Below are positions 46,301 through 54,518 of a stretch of DNA of 64,000 nucleotides, piece by piece. Both the position numbers and the translations under genes were made by a program. Below the pieces are notes generated by a model, which was not told the DNA's origin, searched no databases, and saw only the letters and a list, made by a program, of their open reading frames with translations. This DNA is from a bacterium (GTDB lineage: Bacteria; Acidobacteriota; Aminicenantia; Aminicenantales; Aminicenantaceae). Where the stretch lies: positions 1 through 64,000 of the forward strand of contig JAGXKI010000001.1 of the NCBI GenBank assembly GCA_018335295.1, written 5' to 3'. Every line of letters starts with the position of its first letter. The stretch's first letter is position 1.

Positions 46301-46454
46301 TCTGGGAGGAGAACGAAAACCGGTTTCCAGTACTGGATTCGGTTTCAGGGCGAATGTAATGGGCTATGCTGTCCTGGGAGTTTATCTGGTCCATCCTTTT
46401 AACCGTCCTCAGAAAGGCTGGTACTTTCAGTTCACTTTTGTCCCTGGTTTCTAA
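43392..46454 (+). CDS. gluzincin metalloprotease - WD40-like propeller - outer-membrane barrel fusion
   Basis: 1020 residues. Signal peptide (about 11-30), then a peptidase MA-like domain with HELVH at 143-147 and WFMEGLAEY at 174-182 supplying the third zinc ligand. Residues about 280-600 carry TolB-like blades (NPSWSPDGKNIVFSA, YPSWSPDGRRIAFVTDR, NPQWSRDSESIYFLSDR). The last 400 residues are alternating beta strands resembling the Omp85/surface antigen barrel (GYRFLNFDREV, RYRFEVSPYIG, LVRGYNRGSFS, C-terminal FTFVPGF). The protease would sit in the periplasm or on the surface, anchored by its barrel. The VRGYNRG motif is where Omp85 proteins have VRGY/F. Preceded by AGAAGGGG. Confidence 0.82.
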   Translation: MPKLFINRRAFLSLFIGLWVVLIMVPLSGQYFGRNKVQYDTFNFKVMHTKHFDIYFYPKERNIAQHAARISERWYARLSRILDHDLKGRQILIIYSSAPHFQQTTAIPGMIGEGTGGVTEMLKRRIVLPLAASLKETNHVIGHELVHAFQFDLTSQSHSPYARAAPSARRLPLWFMEGLAEYLSLGPQDPHTAMWMRDALQKDRVPSIKKLTNTRRYFPYRYGQSLWAYITGEFGDEVVETIMKGVSRTGDYEAVIQKVTGASMEELSKGWKNSLKKNYKPLKEQTQIKTPSGRLLIEGTKENQLNVSPSISPQGENLVFLSTKNLFSIDMYLADAQSGEIKKRLTKTAVNPHFESLQFIKSSGSWDKQGERFVFGAVSRGDPVLSVFDIKKNHVIKEVKFPELGEILNPSWSPDGKNIVFSALVGGITDLFIYNLEKGSLRKLTDDPYADLYPSWSPDGRRIAFVTDRFSTSLTELNIGNYEMALFDLKSQKTQKISTFPEAKNINPQWSRDSESIYFLSDRNGISNIYRADLSKGEIYQITNLYTGVSGITGLSPAISVAKENGDLVYSLYEDGKYSLYSISSSELARMEKPVTRFERLNPSVLPPRDQPRGDVAELIRNPLYGLPRTQKYETNDYNPKLTLDYVAPPQVAIGVDRFGTYGGGGIAMFFSDVLGYHSLSTMAQVSSRIQDSSALVGYQYSKYRWNLGAVVQRIPYVTGGYSRSIDQVQGELASIEREYIFRQVNYQVQGLASYPFNQVNRFELSAGYRFLNFDREVYKRAYSLVSGIQLLREKQELSAPQSLHFGTAQAAFVYDSSFFGATSPILGQRYRFEVSPYIGTLTYQNILGDYRRYFMPLRPFTLAFRFLHYGRYGKDAEDERLYPLFLGYQSLVRGYNRGSFSAEECGSAENCYVFDRLFGSKMMVFNAELRFPVFKVIGIGEGYYGVFPLEFNAFFDSGIAWKNRDKAWFLGGERKPVSSTGFGFRANVMGYAVLGVYLVHPFNRPQKGWYFQFTFVPGF

Positions 46455-46684
46455 GGAGAAAAAATTAAAATGGCATCTGTGAATTGGATAAAAAGGAAGA
46501 AAAAAGAGGGAATCCCTTGGAGAGAGGGATATGCAGTCTCTTAGGTTTTTTTTAGAGATCATCGACAGGTTTGGTGAGGGAGTATGCACAGAGAAAATTC
46601 CGTTGTTTTTTTACTCTGATTGTTTATTATGGAGAATGGATTGAGCAAAGAATTAGAGATTTTGAAAGATGTTCGGAGGAATCT

Positions 46685-47812
46685 ATGTTTGGCAAAAGCA
46701 TAACCTTATTTAAACTTCTGGGCTTTGAGGTTAAGCTGGATTTCACCTGGTTGATTTTAGGCTTGCTCATCACCTGGTCTCTGGCTACAGGTCTCTTCCC
46801 TCATTTTTATGAAGGGATGAATAGGGCTACATACTGGGTGATGGGAGTGGTGGGAGCATTGGGGTTGTTTATCTCTATCGTTTTCCATGAACTCTGTCAT
46901 TCACTGGTTGCCCGGAAGTTTGGTCTCCCCATGAAAGGAATAACCCTTTTTATTTTTGGGGGGGTGGCCGAGATGAATGAAGAGCCTCCTAGTCCCAAAG
47001 CTGAATTTATGATGGCTGTGGCTGGTCCCATTTCTTCCATAGTTTTAGGATTAGTGTTGCTGGGGATGTGGTTTTTGGGAGAAGAAGGAGGATGGCCTTT
47101 GGCGGTCACGGGTGTGGTCAATTATCTGGGGCTTCTGAACTTGATTTTGGCTGGATTCAACTTGATTCCCGCTTTTCCTCTGGATGGAGGAAGGGTCCTC
47201 CGTTCTATTCTGTGGGGTTGGAAAGAGGATCTGAGGTGGGCCACTCATTTGGCCTCCAAGATTGGCTCCACTTTTGGGATTGCTCTTATCATACTCGGGG
47301 TGTTCAATGTATTTACAGGGAATTTCATTGGAGGATTGTGGTGGTTTGTCATCGGAATGTTTATTCGAGGAGCTTCTCGAATGTCCTACCAGCAGGTGAT
47401 GATGCGGAGGTCCTTAGAAGGAGAGCCTGTTCGGAAATTCATGGTGACTGATCCGATAACTGTTCCCTCCACGCTCAGTATTGAGGAATTGGTGGAAAAA
47501 TACATTTATATACATCATTTCAAAATGTTTCCGGTTGTGGATGACGGAGAGCTGAAAGGATGTATCACTCTGAATCAAGTCAAAAAAATTCCCAGGGAGG
47601 AGAGAGATAAAAGAAAAGTGGAAGAGCTGGTCCAGAAATGTTCAGGAAAAAACACGGTTCACCCGGATGAAGATGCCATGAGAGCTCTTTCTCTTATGAA
47701 AAAAACCAATCAAAGCCGTCTCATGGTGGTGAAGGAAGGGCAACTGGTAGGAATCATTTCCCTAAAAGATATGATGAAATTTTTATCACTGAAAGTCGAC
47801 CTTGGAGAATAA
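46685..47812 (+). CDS. site-2 protease (M50) with C-terminal CBS pair
   Basis: 375 residues from ATG 46685, chosen because CGGAGGAATCT lies just upstream; the longer open frame has no hydrophobic start. Membrane metalloprotease with FHELCHSLVARKFG (HExxH at 68-72) and NLIPAFPLDGGRVLRS with the Asp ligand. Six hydrophobic segments, then two CBS domains (about 245-375: FMVTDPITVPSTLSIEEL, KCSGKNTVHPDEDAMRALSL) that may sense adenine nucleotides. Cleaves membrane-embedded substrates, often anti-sigma factors; no such partner is adjacent. Confidence 0.9.
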   Translation: MFGKSITLFKLLGFEVKLDFTWLILGLLITWSLATGLFPHFYEGMNRATYWVMGVVGALGLFISIVFHELCHSLVARKFGLPMKGITLFIFGGVAEMNEEPPSPKAEFMMAVAGPISSIVLGLVLLGMWFLGEEGGWPLAVTGVVNYLGLLNLILAGFNLIPAFPLDGGRVLRSILWGWKEDLRWATHLASKIGSTFGIALIILGVFNVFTGNFIGGLWWFVIGMFIRGASRMSYQQVMMRRSLEGEPVRKFMVTDPITVPSTLSIEELVEKYIYIHHFKMFPVVDDGELKGCITLNQVKKIPREERDKRKVEELVQKCSGKNTVHPDEDAMRALSLMKKTNQSRLMVVKEGQLVGIISLKDMMKFLSLKVDLGE

Positions 47813-47835
47813 GATTAATTTATAGGGAGGCAAAA

Positions 47836-48618
47836 ATGCCTGAGTTACCGGATGTTGAGGTGTTCCGAAATTACCTGGATTCCACATCTTTGAATCAGAG
47901 TATCCAGTCGGTTCAATTGAAAAGCCTTAAAATTCTTAAAGAAATTTCTTCCCAGGAGTTAGAGAAAGAACTGCCGGGACGGAAGATCCTGGGGTCTCAT
48001 AGACATGGGAAACACCTGTTCCTCCGTATGGATGATGCGAGATGGTTGATGCTTCATTTTGGGATGACCGGATTTCTAAAATATTTTGAAAGGATGGAGG
48101 AAGATCCTAAACATGACCGGATGCTCATAAATTTTGAAAATGGGTTCCATCTGGCCTATGTCTGCCAAAGATTATTAGGGGAAGTCAATCTGGTGGAGGA
48201 TAAGGACAAGTTAATCCAGGAAAGAGAAATGGGCAGGGATGCTTTGGAAATGGATTACAATACTTTTAAAAAAATAATCCAGGAGAAAAGAGGAAGCATC
48301 AAATCGGCTCTCATGAATCAGAAATATATTTCTGGGATCGGGAATATCTATTCAGATGAAATTCTTTTTCAGGCGGGAGTCCATCCCAAAAAGGAAGCCA
48401 AACAGTTGGGTGAGGCCAAGATAAAGAAGATATACCAGGAAATGAGGACTGTTTTAACCAAGGCTATTGAATATCATGTAGACCCGGCTCAATTCCCTGA
48501 TTCTTATATGCTTCCCCATCGGGATACAGACCTTCGCTGTCCCCGGTGTCACAATTCTTTTCAGCAAATCAAAATAACAGGACGAACGGCCTATGTTTGT
48601 CCTCACTGTCAGGAATAG
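47836..48618 (+). CDS. mutM: formamidopyrimidine-DNA glycosylase (Fpg/MutM family)
   Basis: 260 residues. MPELPDVE supplies the catalytic Pro2 and Glu3; HGKHLFL holds the conserved Lys59; QKYISGIGNIYSDEILFQAGVHP is the H2TH motif; the C-terminal zinc finger has four cysteines (CPRCHNSF and CPHC). Removes oxidised purines from DNA and nicks the abasic site. Some residues of the zinc finger (FQQIKITGRTAY) vary from E. coli MutM, so an Nei-like specificity cannot be excluded. GGGAGG upstream of the ATG; 23 bases after the site-2 protease. Confidence 0.88.
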   Translation: MPELPDVEVFRNYLDSTSLNQSIQSVQLKSLKILKEISSQELEKELPGRKILGSHRHGKHLFLRMDDARWLMLHFGMTGFLKYFERMEEDPKHDRMLINFENGFHLAYVCQRLLGEVNLVEDKDKLIQEREMGRDALEMDYNTFKKIIQEKRGSIKSALMNQKYISGIGNIYSDEILFQAGVHPKKEAKQLGEAKIKKIYQEMRTVLTKAIEYHVDPAQFPDSYMLPHRDTDLRCPRCHNSFQQIKITGRTAYVCPHCQE

Positions 48619-48673
48619 TTTGTAGAGGATTTTTGGGAGAAATTCAAATTTTAAAGGACCAAGGAGGTTCAGT

Positions 48674-49129
48674 ATGGTTCCTTTTAAAAAAATACTCTGG
48701 CCCACTGATTTTAGTGAGCCTTCTTTCAAAGCACTTCAAGCCGCCAATGAACTGGCAGTTCATTTCAAAGCGCATTTGTACGCAGTCCATGTAGTGGCCC
48801 CTATTCCAGTTCCTTCAGCTCCGTCCGGTCCAACCAGTTTCAACATTGCGGTGTATAAAGATAATTTGGATACTTCAGCCAAAAAGGCTCTCCAGGACGT
48901 GATGAAGAACCGTATATCTCAGGATTTGGAAAAAACACCTGTGGTGACTCACGGAAACGCCGCCGATGAAATTGTACGGATAGCCGATGAGCAAAAAGTG
49001 GACCTCATCGTTCTCGCTACACATGGTCTCACTGGGGTTCGTCATTTTATATCTGGTTCAGTGGCTGAAAAAGTAGTGAGGATTTCCAACCATCCGGTGC
49101 TTACTATCAGAGCTTCTCAAAAAGAATGA
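48674..49129 (+). CDS. universal stress protein, UspA family
   Basis: 151 residues. KKILWPTDFSEPSFKAL at the N-terminus, LIVLATHGLTGVRHFISGSV near 115-134 with the G-x2-G-x9-G-S ATP-binding pattern, and HPVLTIR at the C-terminus. Probably an ATP-binding cytoplasmic stress protein acting as a dimer. CAAGGAGG lies upstream of the ATG. Between Fpg and GalT on the same strand. Confidence 0.9.
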   Translation: MVPFKKILWPTDFSEPSFKALQAANELAVHFKAHLYAVHVVAPIPVPSAPSGPTSFNIAVYKDNLDTSAKKALQDVMKNRISQDLEKTPVVTHGNAADEIVRIADEQKVDLIVLATHGLTGVRHFISGSVAEKVVRISNHPVLTIRASQKE

Positions 49130-49175
49130 TGATATATCCATCTGATTTTTGATATAGATTCTAGGGTATGTTCTA

Positions 49176-50189
49176 ATGTCTCAGATAAGAGAAGATCCCA
49201 TAACCGGAAGATGGGTGATCATTGCTCCTGAGAGAAACCGCAGACCCCATCCTGCTCCAACCTCTTCTCATCCTTCTCCCTCTCACGAAAAAGATTGTCC
49301 TTTCTGTGAAGGAAATGAAGATCAGACACCTCCCGAAGAGTATGCAGTTCGGGAGAAAGGAAGTGAACCGGATAAACCTGGTTGGAGAATTCGGGTTTTC
49401 CCCAATAAATTCCCTGCGTTGGACTCCAGCAAGTCATCCTCTAGGCACAGTCGAGGAAATTTTTGTTGGATGGAAGGAGCAGGAGTCCATGAAGTGGTTG
49501 TGGAAACTCCCAGCCATGCTCAGCAGATGAGTGATTTACACGATTCTCATCTTCAAGAAGTGCTGAAGACATATCAAGAGAGAATCCGGAATATAGAAGA
49601 GACTTCCACCTGTCACTATATACAGGTCTTTAAGAATAGAGGAGAGCTGGCGGGAGCTTCCCAGTCTCATACCCATTCTCAAATAGTGGCCACCCCCCTT
49701 CTTTCAGCAAGGATCAAAGATAAGATTGAGATTGCGGAGAAATTTTTCCAAGAGACTCAAAGGTGTCGGATATGCCAGATCATAAAGCAAGAATCACAGG
49801 AAAAGGACCGTCTGATACAACAGAATCAGCATTTCTGTATGATCGCTCCTTTTGCTTCCCGGTTCGCTTATGAAATGCATGTCTATCCTTTCCGGCATTC
49901 AGCCTATTACAGAGAAATCAGTGAGGAAGAGTTGAAGTCTTTATCTCAAATCATCAAAAAATCCATTTCCACCCTTAAGGAAAAACTTTTCTCTCCCCCG
50001 TTTATTCTGATCCTCAATCAGGGCCCTAATCCGCGTATGGTTTGGAAAAATTGGAGATCTATCCATAAAAGTTACCACTGGCATATAGAAATTTTTCCGG
50101 TTTTATCCCCCTTGGCTGGGTTTGAGAGGGGTACTGGGTTTTACATAAACCCGGTTTCTCCGGAAAAGGCTGCTGAGTATTTCCGGTGA
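49176..50189 (+). CDS. galT: galactose-1-phosphate uridylyltransferase
   Basis: 337 residues, full length. DPITGRWVIIAPER at the N-terminus, DCPFCEGNED with the metal-binding cysteines, GASQSHTHSQIVATP with catalytic HxHxQ, and YHWHIEIFP near the end. Exchanges UMP between UDP-glucose and galactose-1-phosphate in the Leloir pathway. No other Leloir gene is nearby; related enzymes can use ADP-glucose or other hexose phosphates. No strong RBS is visible before the ATG. Confidence 0.9.
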   Translation: MSQIREDPITGRWVIIAPERNRRPHPAPTSSHPSPSHEKDCPFCEGNEDQTPPEEYAVREKGSEPDKPGWRIRVFPNKFPALDSSKSSSRHSRGNFCWMEGAGVHEVVVETPSHAQQMSDLHDSHLQEVLKTYQERIRNIEETSTCHYIQVFKNRGELAGASQSHTHSQIVATPLLSARIKDKIEIAEKFFQETQRCRICQIIKQESQEKDRLIQQNQHFCMIAPFASRFAYEMHVYPFRHSAYYREISEEELKSLSQIIKKSISTLKEKLFSPPFILILNQGPNPRMVWKNWRSIHKSYHWHIEIFPVLSPLAGFERGTGFYINPVSPEKAAEYFR

Positions 50190-50318
50190 TTCAACGGGAG
50201 GGATGTTTCCATGGACTAAATTTTATGGGAATCCGAGATTGTGAAATCTTACCGAGCCATGGAAGGGAAAAATTGAATCGGTCATTTTTAAATGATAAAT
50301 TTAATAAAGGAGGTAAAA

Positions 50319-50834
50319 ATGGGGAAAATTGCGATCATTATAGCGGATATGTTCGAAGATGTGGAATACATCAAACCGGCCGAAGCATTCAAAGTCAAGG
50401 GACATGAACTCATTCATGTAGGATTGAAAAAGGGAGGAAAAGTTAAAGGGAAAAAACAGGGAACTGAAGTGCAGATTGACAACTCCGTCAAAGAGGTTTC
50501 AGTTGAGGATTTCGATGCTTTGTTCATCCCCGGAGGTTATTCTCCAGATAAACTTCGGGGTGACCCGGAGGCAGTCAAATTTGTGAAGGAATTCATGAAT
50601 TCGGGGAAACCGGTCTTGTCTATCTGTCACGCTCCCCAAATTCTTATTACTGCTCAAGTGTTGAAAGGGCGGAAAGTTACCGGTTGGAAGTCTGTTGTTC
50701 AGGATATAAAGAATGCGGGAGCGGAATATGTGGATAAGAGTGTGGTTGAGGATGGAAACTTGGTGTCCAGCCGGCATCCCGGGGATCTGCCCTTGTTTAT
50801 CGAAGCCGCCTTGAAGAAACTAAAAAAAGAGTGA
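50319..50834 (+). CDS. DJ-1/PfpI family protein
   Basis: 171 residues from ATG 50319 because AAAGGAGGT lies 5 bases upstream; the frame is open nine codons earlier. IIADMFEDVEYIKPAEAF near 7-24 with the conserved Glu, FIPGGYSPDKLRGD near 69, and the nucleophile elbow SICHAP with Cys103-His104. PfpI-type proteins are proposed to be proteases, deglycases or chaperones; which one applies here is not visible. Precedes the copper ATPase gene by about 100 bases. Confidence 0.87.
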   Translation: MGKIAIIIADMFEDVEYIKPAEAFKVKGHELIHVGLKKGGKVKGKKQGTEVQIDNSVKEVSVEDFDALFIPGGYSPDKLRGDPEAVKFVKEFMNSGKPVLSICHAPQILITAQVLKGRKVTGWKSVVQDIKNAGAEYVDKSVVEDGNLVSSRHPGDLPLFIEAALKKLKKE

Positions 50835-50935
50835 GTGTGGAGATTTTCATCATTTAGGATGATTCAGGCTGGGGTAGAAAATAGGAGGGAAAAGGATAAG
50901 GATTTTTGCACTCTAAGTCAAATGAAGGGAAGAAC

Positions 50936-52960
50936 ATGAATAACCATAAACATGGAAAACACCAGGGAAAAGGACATCATGCCCATATGTTGGAAGATTT
51001 TAAAAGACGTTTCTGGCTCTCTCTGATACTGACTCCTTTTGTTTTAGTTCTTTCTCCACTCATCCAGTCTTTTTTAGGGATTTCATTCAGATTTACAGGA
51101 GATCGGTTCATTCTTTTTGTTCTTTCTTCTTTTATTTTTATATATGGAGGATGGCCCTTTCTCAAAGGAAGCGTCGAAGAGTTGAAAAAAAAGCAGCCGG
51201 GGATGATGACTCTCATCGCTCTGGCTATCAGCGTGGCCTACGTTTACAGCGGTCTGGTGGTTTTTGGATTGACAGGGAAAGTTTTTTTCTGGGAACTGGT
51301 GACTTTGATCGATGTGATGCTCCTGGGCCATTGGATTGAGATGCGCTCGGTGATGGGCGCTTCTCGAGCATTGGAAGAGTTAGCCAGGCTCATGCCTTCC
51401 CGTGCCTACCGACTGACCCCAGAAGGTTCTCTGGAAGAAGTGAAAGTGGAGGACTTAAAGAAGGGGGATATGGTTTTAGTCAAACCGGGAGAAAAAGTGC
51501 CTGTGGATGGACGGGTGAAGGAGGGAGAGTCCGAGATGGATGAATCCATGATTACCGGAGAATCCCAGCCCATCCCGAAAGAAAAAAACAATCAAGTGAT
51601 CGGTGGTTCTGTCAACGGGACTGGGTCTTTGACGGTAGAGGTGAACAAAACCGGAGAAGAATCATATCTTTCTCAGGTGGTGGAATTGGTTAAAAAAGCG
51701 GGAGAAAGCAAATCCCGGGTCCAGGATTTCGCCAACCGGGCGGCTTTCTGGTTAACCCTTATCGCTGTTACCGCAGGGTTGGCCACGTTGTTCACCTGGT
51801 TGATCCAGGGGAAAGAGTTTGTTTTTTCTCTGGAACGCATGGTCACAGTGATGGTGATCACCTGCCCTCATGCTTTGGGGTTAGCAATCCCCCTGGTCAT
51901 AGCGGTGGTCACCGCGTTATCCGCCAAAAACGGATTGTTGATTCAAAACCGAGGTCCCTTTGAAAATTCCCTCCGTGCCCATACAGTGGTTTTTGATAAA
52001 ACAGGAACTTTAACCCGTGGAGAATTCGGGGTCACCGATGTAATTTCCCTTGGAGATTGGAGTGAGGAAGAGCTGTTGAAGAAAGCGGCTTCCGTGGAAG
52101 CCCATTCCGAACACACCATAGCCAAGGGAATTGTCCAAAAAGCCCAGGAAGAGAAAATAAATTTGGAAAAATTGAAATATTTCCAGGCTCTCCCTGGTAA
52201 AGGAACTCAAGCGGAACTTGGGGGGAATGAAATCCTGGTGGGAAATAAAAGGATTCTAGAGAAATCAGGGAGATTATCCGGAAAGGAAAAACAAGAATTT
52301 GATGAAATGTCCTCTCAAGGAAAAACCGTGGTGTTTGTGGTTTCTAATGGAAAAATTCAAGGAATTATAGCTTTGGCAGATATGATCCGTGATGAATCCA
52401 GAGAAGCTGTAAAAGAGCTCCGAAAAATAGGGATGGAAGTGGCCATGATAACCGGGGATAACCAACCCACTGCCGCTTTTGTGGCCAAAGAATTGGGGAT
52501 TAAAACATTCTTTTATGAAGTTCTACCGGATCAAAAATCGGAAAAGATAAAAGCACTGCAGAATCAGAGTAAAAAGGTGGCCATGGTGGGTGATGGAGTT
52601 AACGATGCCCCGGCTCTGGTTCAAGCAGACGTAGGGATTGCTATAGGAGCTGGGACCGACGTGGCTGTGGAATCTGCTGATGTCATTCTTGTGGAAAATG
52701 ATCCCCGGGGTGTAGTGGATGTCCTTCAGTTTTCTCGGATAACCCGGCGCAAAATGAAACAAAACCTGGCTTGGGCCACAGGATACAACGTGGTGGCCAT
52801 TCCTTTGGCTGCAGGGGTTTTGTACAATTGGGGGATCTTGTTATCTCCGGCTGTGGGAGCCCTGGTGATGTCTTTGAGCACGGTGATTGTGGCCTTTAAT
52901 GCCCGACTCATTTCCTATAAGAAAAGAGAACAGGGGAAATCTATCTCTGCTCCCAGTTAA
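50936..52960 (+). CDS. copB: CopB-type P1B copper-transporting ATPase
   Basis: 674 residues from ATG 50936 (GAAGGGAAG upstream). Short His-rich N-terminus (NNHKHGKHQGKGHHAH) instead of a CxxC metal domain, then eight helices. TCPHALGLAIP in helix 6 is the CPH motif of CopB ATPases. FDKTGTLTRG holds the phosphorylated Asp, TGE lies in ESMITGESQP and GDGVNDAPAL is the hinge. The nucleotide-domain motif reads SEHTIA rather than SEHPIA. Exports Cu+ or Cu2+ from the cytoplasm. No CopY/CsoR regulator or chaperone gene is adjacent. Confidence 0.9.
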   Translation: MNNHKHGKHQGKGHHAHMLEDFKRRFWLSLILTPFVLVLSPLIQSFLGISFRFTGDRFILFVLSSFIFIYGGWPFLKGSVEELKKKQPGMMTLIALAISVAYVYSGLVVFGLTGKVFFWELVTLIDVMLLGHWIEMRSVMGASRALEELARLMPSRAYRLTPEGSLEEVKVEDLKKGDMVLVKPGEKVPVDGRVKEGESEMDESMITGESQPIPKEKNNQVIGGSVNGTGSLTVEVNKTGEESYLSQVVELVKKAGESKSRVQDFANRAAFWLTLIAVTAGLATLFTWLIQGKEFVFSLERMVTVMVITCPHALGLAIPLVIAVVTALSAKNGLLIQNRGPFENSLRAHTVVFDKTGTLTRGEFGVTDVISLGDWSEEELLKKAASVEAHSEHTIAKGIVQKAQEEKINLEKLKYFQALPGKGTQAELGGNEILVGNKRILEKSGRLSGKEKQEFDEMSSQGKTVVFVVSNGKIQGIIALADMIRDESREAVKELRKIGMEVAMITGDNQPTAAFVAKELGIKTFFYEVLPDQKSEKIKALQNQSKKVAMVGDGVNDAPALVQADVGIAIGAGTDVAVESADVILVENDPRGVVDVLQFSRITRRKMKQNLAWATGYNVVAIPLAAGVLYNWGILLSPAVGALVMSLSTVIVAFNARLISYKKREQGKSISAPS

Positions 52961-52984
52961 GGGGAAGAGTTATTCTTTCCCTTT
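52961..52984. terminator. imperfect hairpin between convergent CopB and histidine kinase genes
   Basis: GGGAAGA and TCTTTCCC form a 7-bp stem with one bulged base and a 5-base loop directly after the CopB stop, followed by only three T residues and then A+T-rich DNA. A weak, possibly bidirectional terminator. Confidence 0.35.
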
Positions 52985-53014
52985 AGCAAATCTTTATAAA
53001 ATAATAATATATTT

Positions 53015-54502
53015 TTATTCTTGAAAGGTGATCTGAAAGGAAGGGTGGGGTTTTCTATCCAATTTTATCTCACCGTTTATTTGGTCCACTAAAGAGGAGA
53101 CCAAATGCATTCCCATGGAGGGAGTTTTTCGGAAATCCAGGTCTTCAGGGAAGCCGATCCCATTGTCACTGATTTCAAGCTCATACTGGCTGTCTTTTTT
53201 GTGAAATTTTATCTTAATCTCTCCCTTTTTATCATCCGGAAAGGCATGCTTCAAGGAATTGGAGACCAGTTCATTGATAATCAACCCCAGAGGCACCGCT
53301 TTATTGATGTCAATAAAGACATTTTTTATATCTTTTTGTATCTTCACCTTTTCCATTTTGTCCCGGTAGAATCTCAATAGATGGGTAGATATTTGTTCGA
53401 TGTATTGGTTGAAATCAAGCGTGGCAAAGTCTTCTGACTTATACAATCGATCATGAACAAGTGCCATGGAATGAACACGCCTCTGGGTGGCTTTAAACGA
53501 TTCCAGAGCCTTTTTATCTTCAATCCGGCTTGCTTGAAGATTAAGAAGGCTGGAGATAACCTGCATGTTGTTTTTCACCCGGTGGTGAACCTCTTTCAAG
53601 AGCACTTCTTTCTCTTTCAAAGATTTCTTTATTTTTTCTTCAGCTCTTTTGCGCTCAGTTACATCTCTTAATATGCCCATAACTTGGGCTTCTCCTTTTT
53701 CGCCAATATTCACTGTGGCGAGTTCTACGATCTTAATCTTTCCGTCTTTGGATATAATCCGAAGTTCATACCGGCTGGGTATTTTCTCTCCTCTTTTCTG
53801 AGCTTTCTCTCTTTCTTTCACCATCTGAACATCCTCAGGATGGATGAGATCCCAAAAGTTAAAATCTTCGCTGTAAATCTCCTCTGAAGAATATCCATTG
53901 ATCTCTTCAAAGGCGGGGTTGACATATTGAAGACCCTGAGGATTGATGATGTATATAGCATCGTTGGCATTTTCGACAACGCTGCGAAACCTTTGTTCGC
54001 TTTCTCTTAATTTTTTTATGGTCTTTTTCAGTTCGGTGATATCCAGTATTTGAGCGATAGTTCGATTTTCTCCCTTTAACGTTTTAAGGACGGTAGAACT
54101 TATTTCCACTTGCCTCTTTTCCCCGTCTTTCCGGATAATACTGAACTCATACCGAGGAGGAACCTTTTCTCCTTTTTGCCGCCGGATATAACGATCCTGG
54201 ACTAATTCTTGGCTTTCTTTATCCAGGAATCCCCGAAAGTCTTCTCCGATGATCTCTTTTCTGTAATAACCCAGTATCCGGATGAACTCATCATTGACAT
54301 AAGTAAATCGGAAATTCTCGTCCACTACCATAATCCCTGCATGGGAACTCTCTACAATCGACCGGTACCATTCTTCTGATTTTTTTAAAGCTTCCTCTGC
54401 CTGTTTCCAATCCGATTCGGATTTTTCTAATTCAGCAACTCTTTTTTTCGTTTCCTCTAATTCTTTTTGCAACTGTTGTTTGGTTTTATATTTATTTTTC
54501 AT
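53015..54502 (-). CDS. cytoplasmic PAS-PAS-HisKA_2 sensor histidine kinase
   Basis: 495 residues without membrane segments. Coiled coil (1-40), PAS 1 (about 42-160), PAS 2 (about 168-285), dimerisation/phosphoacceptor helix with KEVHHRVKNNMQ (His306/307) of the HisKA_2 type, and an HATPase domain (PLGLIINELVSNSLKHAF N-box, SDNGIGFP G-box). HisKA_2 kinases usually lack a linked receiver gene, as here. RBS GAGAGG. It begins 16 bases after the fused permease/binding protein, so it is probably the third gene of the osmolyte transporter operon. Confidence 0.87.
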   Translation of the reverse strand: MKNKYKTKQQLQKELEETKKRVAELEKSESDWKQAEEALKKSEEWYRSIVESSHAGIMVVDENFRFTYVNDEFIRILGYYRKEIIGEDFRGFLDKESQELVQDRYIRRQKGEKVPPRYEFSIIRKDGEKRQVEISSTVLKTLKGENRTIAQILDITELKKTIKKLRESEQRFRSVVENANDAIYIINPQGLQYVNPAFEEINGYSSEEIYSEDFNFWDLIHPEDVQMVKEREKAQKRGEKIPSRYELRIISKDGKIKIVELATVNIGEKGEAQVMGILRDVTERKRAEEKIKKSLKEKEVLLKEVHHRVKNNMQVISSLLNLQASRIEDKKALESFKATQRRVHSMALVHDRLYKSEDFATLDFNQYIEQISTHLLRFYRDKMEKVKIQKDIKNVFIDINKAVPLGLIINELVSNSLKHAFPDDKKGEIKIKFHKKDSQYELEISDNGIGFPEDLDFRKTPSMGMHLVSSLVDQINGEIKLDRKPHPSFQITFQE

Positions 54503-54518
54503 GAAGACCTCTCAGAGG

